A stretch of DNA of 20,937 nt, taken from NCBI GenBank assembly GCA_035512595.1, contig DATKDU010000319.1, forward strand, positions 1 to 20,937, read 5' to 3'. Both the position numbers and the translations under genes were made by a program. This document shows, piece after piece, positions 1 to 5,196 of the stretch. The stretch is from DATKDU01 sp035512595 (lineage in GTDB: Bacteria > Planctomycetota > Planctomycetia > Pirellulales > Pirellulaceae). Numbering within the stretch: position 1 is the stretch's first letter; each line of letters opens with the position of its first letter. Below the pieces are notes generated by a model. The model made no database searches and was not told where the DNA came from. It worked only from the letters and a program-made list of their open reading frames with translations.

Positions 1-58
1 CCCGACTCAGCACCTCCAGCCGCCTCCGCTCCTTGCCACTCATCGACAATGTCTCCAT
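1..58 (-). mobile_element. 5' end of an ISNCY-type transposase gene (partial)
   Basis: Reading the minus strand from an ATG at 58 gives METLSMSGKERRRLEVLSR before the window ends. This resembles the N-terminus of ISNCY-family transposases, which start with a short Ser/Lys/Glu segment, a run of arginines and 'LEVLSRV', followed by a helix-turn-helix. A near-ideal Shine-Dalgarno sequence (AAAGGAGGTG) lies just upstream at about 64-73. Only 19 codons are present, so the DDE catalytic region cannot be checked. The duplicated motif at 85-132 fits the outer end of the same element. The family assignment is by recall from a short stretch; another HTH-containing transposase remains possible. Confidence 0.55.
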
Positions 59-84
59 GACCACCTCCTTTGGAGGTGATTGTC

Positions 85-132
85 TATGGGGACATTTCTA
101 TCTGCGCCTTATGGGGACATTTCTATCTGCGC
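85..132. repeat. Two perfect 23-bp direct repeats at the IS end
   Basis: The same 23-bp word, beginning TATGGGGACATTTC and ending TCTGCGC, occurs at 85-107 and again at 110-132 with a 2-nt spacer (25-bp period). Read on the minus strand it contains AAATGTCCCCATA and lies immediately upstream of the transposase SD. Position and duplication suggest transposase-binding repeats in the terminal region of the element, with its boundary near 132. No matching end is visible because the element runs off the window. Confidence 0.6.
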
Positions 133-157
133 ATTACAGATCTTGCTGGCGAAATGC

Positions 158-186
158 TTGACTTTCTTGCCCCTACGCGTCACAAT
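158..186 (+). promoter_or_regulatory. Possible sigma70-like promoter ahead of the secreted-protein gene
   Basis: TTGACT (158-163) is followed after exactly 17 nt by CACAAT (181-186). The first hexamer matches the -35 consensus at 5 of 6 positions and the second matches the -10 at 4 of 6. Transcription would start near 193 and give a leader of roughly 118 nt before the TTG start at 311. Planctomycete promoters are poorly defined, so this is only a consensus match. Confidence 0.3.
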
Positions 187-247
187 GCCCGGCGGTTCCC
201 GGTGGTCATCTACCACCGCCAATGGGTAGGATCAATGAACAGCTGTT

Positions 248-278
248 GTCGCCACGCTTACGGCGTTGCGACTTTTTT
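248..278 (+). terminator. Intrinsic-terminator-like hairpin in the leader
   Basis: A 10-bp stem with a single mismatch is formed by 248-257 and 263-272 around a 5-nt loop (TTACG). It is followed directly by six T residues (273-278). It ends 32 nt upstream of the TTG start at 311 and lies between the promoter-like sequence and the gene. It could terminate a transcript entering from the left, possibly from a gene displaced by the IS, or act as an attenuator. Confidence 0.45.
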
Positions 279-310
279 GGCGTCTCGTCATTTCTCAATA
301 GGGGACAGTC

Positions 311-1390
311 TTGCGCTCTACCGTAGCCCGTTCGGCAAACCGGCGTCGTCTTGGCGTGGAACAACTGGAAATGCGGGCCGTGCTGTGCGCGCCAACCGCA
401 ATGGGCGACCTGTATTACGTTGACCACTCCGACACCCTGACGGTTTCCGCCCCAGGTGTACTGGAGAACGACGATACCGGCACTGGGCCGATTCTTGCGA
501 CTCTGGTGGAAGGTCCAGAGCACGGTTCAATCACCTTCAACGCCGATGGCTCCTTTGAGTACACGCCCGATGCGGGCTTCGCGGGGACCGATAGCTTTCT
601 CTATGAAGTCTCGAACTCTTGCGGGACTTCTCAAGAATACGCCTTCATCGAAGTGGAAAATGCCGAGCCAGAATGGGACTCGGAGACCTCTGCGGACTGG
701 GTGATTGACGACTTCCCAGGGGCAGCCTCAGAACTTTCTGGAATGGCTGTTGGTCAACTTCAGGCCACGAACACCGACAATGACCCACTAACTTACAGCC
801 TCGTCTCGCCTTCGACCTACTTCACCGTTGACAGTGACGGGACGGTGCGAGTCAACGATGCGTCGGCGTTGATCGAATACTTCCAAGAGAACGACAACTT
901 GGCGGTTCCGGTGCAGGTCACGGATGGCATCAAGGCAGTCCTCGGTGAATTCATTCTCGGAATAAAAACTGGCTTTGTAGACCAGTCCGAGATTTACATT
1001 GAGACCGTTCAGGGCGGGATTTATCAGCCAGCTACAGCCGCCGCATTCAAGGCAGACTTGGAGACGATCAGGACGAACGGCCATACGATCAAGTTGCTGA
1101 TTATCAAAGGCCACGGAAGCCCGTATGGAATCGAGGCTCAAGACGAAATGCTGACAGCGCCAGTGGATGGCGGCAGCACCAAGATACTCCTGGGTTTTGA
1201 CGACATTACCCAGCTATTGAAAGACGTGACCGATGGCACCAGCATCATTTCGCTTCGCGGGTGTCGCACGCGGGCACTTGCGCTTCGAGTTCAGGAGCGG
1301 CTGGATGGTGCCGACGTGTACGGAGCATTGATGATGGTATTAGGCATTCCGGGTACGACTATCGGGATCGGAATTTACCACAACCTGTAA
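311..1390 (+). CDS. Secreted Ig/cadherin-like protein with caspase-like C-terminal domain
   Basis: A 359-residue protein. The N-terminus (residues 10-27) carries an RRRLGVEQLEMR..L segment like the tag at the start of many planctomycete extracellular proteins. Residues ~45-115 resemble a bacterial Ig/cadherin-like repeat (LENDD..., GSITFNADGSFEYTPDAGFAGTDSF). Residues ~140-207 resemble a second cadherin-like unit. Residues ~228-359 contain IKLLIIKGHGSP with His268, and SIISLRGCRT with Cys318, each after a hydrophobic strand. That is the His-Gly then Cys arrangement of clan CD peptidases (caspase, gingipain, CHAT, C80). Activity is inferred, not shown. The start is TTG at 311 because an in-frame TAG lies at 299-301, and an AGGGG SD sits 7 nt upstream. 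The gene is followed after 12 nt by a small membrane protein. By eye its GC is lower than in the genes to the right. Confidence 0.75.
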   Translation: MRSTVARSANRRRLGVEQLEMRAVLCAPTAMGDLYYVDHSDTLTVSAPGVLENDDTGTGPILATLVEGPEHGSITFNADGSFEYTPDAGFAGTDSFLYEVSNSCGTSQEYAFIEVENAEPEWDSETSADWVIDDFPGAASELSGMAVGQLQATNTDNDPLTYSLVSPSTYFTVDSDGTVRVNDASALIEYFQENDNLAVPVQVTDGIKAVLGEFILGIKTGFVDQSEIYIETVQGGIYQPATAAAFKADLETIRTNGHTIKLLIIKGHGSPYGIEAQDEMLTAPVDGGSTKILLGFDDITQLLKDVTDGTSIISLRGCRTRALALRVQERLDGADVYGALMMVLGIPGTTIGIGIYHNL

Positions 1391-1402
1391 GGGTGTACGG
1401 CA

Positions 1403-1705
1403 ATGTCTGCTAAACGGCGAATCAGTCGCGTGACGCTGAGTTGTCTCTTGGTCTTGATCGGCAGCATATTCTTGTTGCTGATGAATGGTCAACTCTTTAC
1501 CAACCGATTGATTTTCTTAGGATTCTGCGGAGCAAGTGCCCTACTGTGGTTGTGGCCCGCCCTCTCTCGTGAGCAGCGATTGGCACGCTGGATCATCGGA
1601 GTCCATCTTGTAGTCATGCTCGCCACTCTGGTGCTGCTTCCTGCTTCTTACGAGTTTCAGAAGGAATTCAACTCTAAGATGGAAAAATTGAGGGCGGGGC
1701 CGTGA
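1403..1705 (+). CDS. Small three-helix membrane protein
   Basis: A 100-residue protein of unknown family. Three hydrophobic segments are visible: about residues 10-27 (VTLSCLLVLIGSIFLLLM), 34-53 (NRLIFLGFCGASALLWLW) and 62-81 (RWIIGVHLVVMLATLVLLP). A basic start (MSAKRRISR) and a charged C-terminal tail follow the positive-inside rule. The ATG at 1403 lies 12 nt after the stop of the secreted protein, with an AAGGG SD in the gap, so the two are very likely cotranscribed. It could anchor or assist its neighbour, but no motif shows this. No homologue is recognised. Confidence 0.65.
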   Translation: MSAKRRISRVTLSCLLVLIGSIFLLLMNGQLFTNRLIFLGFCGASALLWLWPALSREQRLARWIIGVHLVVMLATLVLLPASYEFQKEFNSKMEKLRAGP

Positions 1706-1735
1706 GCGGCGAGTGGCACTGACGATAGTGTACAA

Positions 1736-1758
1736 CGTGGCACACTCCGTGTGCCACG
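1736..1758. repeat. Perfect palindrome, GGCACACTCCGTGTGCC type
   Basis: Perfect 10-bp arms (1736-1745 and 1749-1758) enclose a 3-nt loop (TCC). It lies 30 nt after the stop of the small membrane protein. The core GGCAC(A/G)CTCCGTGTGCC recurs at 12778-12795, where it is part of a longer hairpin behind another stop codon. It may act as a 3'-end structure or as a dispersed REP-like element. Confidence 0.7.
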
Positions 1759-1824
1759 GCCAAGGCCCGTGCGGAAGCGGGTACACGTCCGCCGTTACCC
1801 ACGAGCCGCGGGCCGGCTTTTGAC

Positions 1825-1980
1825 AGGACGTTGCCCCTGCGAGCAGGCGGCGAATCCCGAATCGAACCCCGTGGGGGTTCTCTGGATGGTTTCTTGGCGA
1901 CTCGTTTCCCAGGGTGGCTACGCTGCGCTTCGCGACACTGGGCTGGAGGGTGTAACGCCTGCGGCGTAAGGCAACGATGC
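1825..1980 (-). repeat. Dispersed hairpin-rich element, copy 1
   Basis: About 155 bp that matches, in reverse complement, the sequence at about 19000-19160. Shared blocks are the ACGCCG(C/A)AGGCGTTAC word, the CAGCCCAG...AGCGCAGCG...ACCCTGGGAAACG palindrome (here CCCAGGGT at 1908-1915 pairing with ACACTGGG at 1935-1942), and a GAACCCC/GGGGTTC hairpin (1864-1870 with 1874-1880). Open frames across it are not convincing genes. It lies in a gene-free region. Confidence 0.7.
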
Positions 1981-2514
1981 CCCAGCGGGGCAATTCGACC
2001 GGGGCCGATTCCCGGCGCCCCTTCAAGGCGAGGGGATGATTGGCGGGTCCGTTAACCCACGGCGGCGCTGCGCTTCCTCTGGGCTGTCGTCCGGTCGCCG
2101 CGGCTAAAAGTGCCGCAAATTTTCTTTTCTCCGGACTGGAATATTTATCCACTTTGGCGTATCCTATTAGTGGACAGTCGTGCGCACGCAGGCCCGGCGG
2201 CAATCTGCGGCGGGCAGGCAAACGGCGCAGGTCTGTCCCCGGGAGGCGCGTTCCTTCCGTGACGTTCCTTGACAATTCGACGAGCAGCAGGTGCAGAGCC
2301 CTTGAAGCCTGGCCCCTGTCCCCTCACCCTTGGCCTTCGACCCCCCCGAATGGGGTATTGCATTCAGACATTCTGTCTGAAGTGACTTGCGTCGAGGGGC
2401 TGGCGCCGGCTCAATGTGTAAGTCTGTCCAGATAGAGGACTTCCGCAGATTGCCGGCCGCCGCGATTTGGCGCAAGTGCCGAAATGCACCCCCCCTCCGC
2501 GCTATTGCGTCAGC
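1981..2514. other. Gene-free stretch with little recognisable content
   Basis: Open frames on both strands lack family motifs and normal composition, so no gene is called. The only structure noted is a perfect 8-bp hairpin (TTCAGACA, loop TTC, TGTCTGAA) at 2363-2381. With the repeats on both sides this reads as repeat-laden intergenic DNA between the secreted-protein unit and the 3' end of the histidine kinase gene. Confidence 0.5.
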
Positions 2515-2549
2515 GGGTTCAGGGTTCGGGGTTCAGGGTTCAGGGTTCA
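2515..2549. repeat. 7-bp tandem repeat, five units of GGGTTC(A/G)
   Basis: Five consecutive heptamers read GGGTTCA, GGGTTCG, then GGGTTCA three times. Such short arrays change copy number by slippage. No coding frame uses it. Confidence 0.8.
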
Positions 2550-2575
2550 GACGGGAGACGGGGGGCAGGAGCCAG

Positions 2576-2617
2576 GCGCAGACGGGTTATATTTCTGCGC
2601 AAACAGGTTATATTCCC
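2576..2617. repeat. Imperfect 21-bp tandem duplication
   Basis: GCGCA followed by (G/A)AC(G/A)GGTTATATT occurs at 2576 and again at 2597, a 21-bp period. A frame across it would read AQTGYIS then AQTGYIP, but nothing around it supports a gene. It lies between the heptamer array and the palindrome at the 3' end of the kinase gene. Confidence 0.6.
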
Positions 2618-2660
2618 GCCTAGGAGAGGCGACATGCGGCCAGCGGGAGGGCCGTTCTGA

Positions 2661-2679
2661 GACAGGTTGAAAACCTGTC
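2661..2679. repeat. Palindrome abutting the histidine kinase stop codon
   Basis: Perfect 8-bp arms, GACAGGTT (2661-2668) and AACCTGTC (2672-2679), around a 3-nt loop. It touches the minus-strand TAG stop of the kinase (2680-2682). It has no long T-run on the minus strand, so it is more likely a REP-like or mRNA 3'-end structure than a classical terminator. Confidence 0.65.
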
Positions 2680-3459
2680 CTACGTTTCATCCCGCCACGC
2701 CACCCCCTCGATCCGGGCCGGCGTGGGGAATTCGAGCGTGAACTGAGTGCCGCGGCCTTTTTCGCTGTGGACGTTGATCAGCCCGCCGTGGGCTTCGATG
2801 ATCTTCTGGGCCGTCGGCAGCCCCAGCCCCGAGCCGCCGTTCTTGGTGGAGTAGAAGGCCTCGAACATCTTCACCGCCGTCCGCTCATCCATGCCGCAGC
2901 CGGTGTCGATCAGGTCGAGGGCCACGCCGGTCCGCGTCATTCGCGTGCGGGCGATGAATTGTCCGCCCCCCTCCATCGCCTCCAGGGCGTTCTTCACCAG
3001 GTTCACCAGGGCGGCCTGCAATGTCTCGGCATTGAGTTGGATGCTCGGCAGGTCGGCGTCGAGATAGCGGACGATTTCGACCTGCTGCTCGCTGGCCTGC
3101 GGGGCGAAGAGGTCGAGGACCCGCTCGACCTGCTCGTTAAGGCTCCCCATCCGCAGCTCCAGCCGCCGCACCTTGGAGAACCGCAAAAAGTCGTTGAGCA
3201 GGTTTTCCAGCCGCGTGCATTGCCGCGTGACCATTTCGATTTTCGCGAGCGCCCGGCGGTCGCGGGGGGTCTGAGCGTCGGCAAAATCCTCGGCGAGCAG
3301 CTCCATGTTCATGCGGATCACGGAGAGCGGATTTTTGATCTCGTGCGCCAGCGAACCGGCCAGCGCGGCCAGCTCGTCGTAGTTGGTCCGCAGGCGCTCG
3401 AGCGATTCGCCGTTTTGCGAGGGTTGATCGGACATGACACCCAGTGTAACAAGCCGCAT
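2680..3459 (-). CDS. Soluble sensor histidine kinase (HisKA plus HATPase_c)
   Basis: A 259-residue two-component kinase without transmembrane or sensor domain. In order: a short N-terminal helix, a HisKA domain with H-box SLAHEIKNPL (phospho-acceptor His39), and an ATPase domain with N-box LVNLVKNALEAM (Asn157), G1 box DTGCGM (185-190), F-box FEAFYSTK (199-206) and G2 GSGLGLPTA (209-217). All catalytic boxes are intact, so it should autophosphorylate. The layout resembles NtrB/ZraS-type kinase cores. No response regulator is encoded nearby. Start 3459 lies 9 nt after the LRR gene; the ATG at 3435 (MSDQPSQ) is an equally good start. The pair is probably one operon, so the LRR protein may be its input partner, which is inference. 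Confidence 0.9.
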   Translation of the reverse strand: MRLVTLGVMSDQPSQNGESLERLRTNYDELAALAGSLAHEIKNPLSVIRMNMELLAEDFADAQTPRDRRALAKIEMVTRQCTRLENLLNDFLRFSKVRRLELRMGSLNEQVERVLDLFAPQASEQQVEIVRYLDADLPSIQLNAETLQAALVNLVKNALEAMEGGGQFIARTRMTRTGVALDLIDTGCGMDERTAVKMFEAFYSTKNGGSGLGLPTAQKIIEAHGGLINVHSEKGRGTQFTLEFPTPARIEGVAWRDET

Positions 3460-3468
3460 CCGAGGCCG

Positions 3469-4965
3469 TTAAAGACGGGGCGGCTCGTTCACTCGCGCGG
3501 ACTGCCCGACGGCGTTCAGCAGCGGCCAAACGTCGAAGTTTTCGAGCGGTTTGTCGCCCGATTCCACGCGGCAGCGGGGCAGTGCGGCAGTGAGCCGTGC
3601 GATGCCCGTGGAGGTCATCTTCGTGTTCGAGACGTCGAGATGCCGCAGATTGGACATCCCCGCCAGGTCGTCCACGGAGTCGTCGGTGACCGCCATGCCG
3701 GTCAGACCGAGGCTCTCCAGGTGCGTGATTTGGCACAGCTCCTGGACCTCGACATCGCCGATGGCGACGCGGGACAAGTGCAGCCGCTTGAGCGAGGCCG
3801 CGCCGGCCAGTTCGCTCATGGTCGTGCCGCGGAAGCGCATGCCGACGATGACCAACTCCTCCAGGTTGGGGAGGCGGGCCATCGTGGCCAGCGCATCGGG
3901 AACCAGCCGCGCGTTGACGAGGGCCAGGGTTCGCACTCCTGGCCACTGGGCCAGATGCTCGGCGGCCGGGATCTCGAGGAACACGTCGTCCAGAATGAGG
4001 CGGCGGATGCCGGCGCTGTCGCCGAGCAGCCGCAGCTCCACACCGAGCAGTCGGCAGTTGTAGATCGAGAGGAGCTCGACGTTCGGCAGCCGGGCAACCG
4101 CAGCCAGCAGCTCCGGCTCCAAATCGACGGCGGACAGCTCCAGCAACTCGATCCCTTGAAGCTGTGCGATGTCGGACAGATCGTGCGGCGAGCCGCGCCA
4201 CACGTGACGCACCAGGCGGACGGTCAGACCGCGCTCGCCGCCGTCGGGAATTTCGAAGACAGCGCCGCAGCGAAACAGCCGCAGCGCGGCATCGCGATGT
4301 GCCGGCGAAGGCCAGGGACGATGGCGGATCTGCGTTTGCGGCAGGGCCCGCGCCAGGCGCTGTGCTCCCGCGGGGGAGATGTCGCAGTAATCGAGGTGGA
4401 GCTCGCTGAGCCCGGTGAGCCGCGCGAGCCGCTCCACCGACGCGTCGCTGATCCGAGTGCCGCGCAGATCGAGCGACGCCAGCTCGTCCAGGTGTTCGAC
4501 GCCCTGAAGCTGGTCGTCGTGCAGCTCGCAGTACGCGATCCGCAGCTCGCTGAGCTGCCGTAGCGAGAAGACCTGGCGGCACATCTCGTCGTCGAGCGCA
4601 TGACCGTCGAAGGAGAGCCGCGCGAGCTCGGGGCAGCGGCGGAGTCGGGCGATGGTCGATCGTTCGACGCGGGCCGACTGCGGGAACTCGACCTGGCGGA
4701 GGACGACGCGGGACAGGTCGCCGCCGAGCGACTCCCAGTAGATCTCGCTGGCGGGTCGCGAGCGGCCGCGAGAGCGGGGAGCGCGGCCGCCAAGGTTGGT
4801 GATGTCCGTCCGCAGCGTCTCCAGCCGGCTGATGCGAAAGTGGTTGTAAGCCGGGTAGGTCGCCAACAGGACGATCATCGCCACCATGGCCAGATAGATC
4901 CGCCGGCCCCAGGTCATCGGGGGCGGTTCGTGCGACTCGCTGGCCGGCGGCGGTTCGGCGGACAT
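3469..4965 (-). CDS. Membrane-anchored leucine-rich repeat protein
   Basis: A 498-residue protein with a short Pro-rich N-terminus, one transmembrane helix (about residues 22-40, RRIYLAMVAMIVLLATYPAY), and then leucine-rich repeats over most of the rest. Typical units are ELRIAYCELHDDQLQGVEHL, SLDLRGTRISDASVERLARL, LGLTGMAVTDDSVDDLAGM and HLDVSNTKMTSTGIARL, close to the RNI/cysteine-containing LRR style common in planctomycetes. The repeat region should face the periplasm and bind protein. An SD-like TGGAG precedes the ATG at 4965. It is the first gene of a unit with the kinase at 2680-3459. The long frames antisense and in the -1 frame over this gene have poor composition and are not genes. 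Confidence 0.85.
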   Translation of the reverse strand: MSAEPPPASESHEPPPMTWGRRIYLAMVAMIVLLATYPAYNHFRISRLETLRTDITNLGGRAPRSRGRSRPASEIYWESLGGDLSRVVLRQVEFPQSARVERSTIARLRRCPELARLSFDGHALDDEMCRQVFSLRQLSELRIAYCELHDDQLQGVEHLDELASLDLRGTRISDASVERLARLTGLSELHLDYCDISPAGAQRLARALPQTQIRHRPWPSPAHRDAALRLFRCGAVFEIPDGGERGLTVRLVRHVWRGSPHDLSDIAQLQGIELLELSAVDLEPELLAAVARLPNVELLSIYNCRLLGVELRLLGDSAGIRRLILDDVFLEIPAAEHLAQWPGVRTLALVNARLVPDALATMARLPNLEELVIVGMRFRGTTMSELAGAASLKRLHLSRVAIGDVEVQELCQITHLESLGLTGMAVTDDSVDDLAGMSNLRHLDVSNTKMTSTGIARLTAALPRCRVESGDKPLENFDVWPLLNAVGQSARVNEPPRL

Positions 4966-5196
4966 GGAGCGGCTCCAGGGTCATGACGGGCGGCGGCCAC
5001 CGCCTGATAGAGTACACGCCCGGCATCGACTATGGTAAGGGCCACGAGAGCGTTTCCCCGATTGCTGGCGGAACGCTCGCTGGAGGACCGATGCATGATC
5101 CGCGCCGCATTTCTGGGGATCTGCCTGGCCGTTGAAAGTCCAAAGTCCCGAGTCCAAAGTCCAAAGTTGAGTACCGACAACGAGAAGCGGAAAGCC
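4966..5196. promoter_or_regulatory. Divergent intergenic region with heptamer array
   Basis: This 231-bp gap separates the minus-strand LRR gene from the plus-strand FG-GAP/hydrolase gene, so it must hold both promoters. No strong -35/-10 pair was found. At 5135-5170 there are about five copies of an AAAGTCC heptamer with one interruption (CCCGAG), similar in style to the GGGTTCA array at 2515 but different in sequence. Confidence 0.5.

Noticed and set aside
1541..2275. 244-residue minus-strand frame resembling a translated part of 18751-19278
   Set aside because: The similarity comes from the dispersed hairpin element, and the frame also overlaps the small membrane protein gene. The repeat is better explained as non-coding.
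2767..4563. 598-residue open frame on the plus strand
   Set aside because: It lies antisense to the histidine kinase and LRR genes, which have clear motifs. It is rich in His, Gln, Arg and Gly and has no domain; an effect of high GC.
3137..5026. 629-residue open frame on the minus strand
   Set aside because: It is the shifted frame of the LRR gene and kinase, dominated by Arg, Pro and Ala, without family features.
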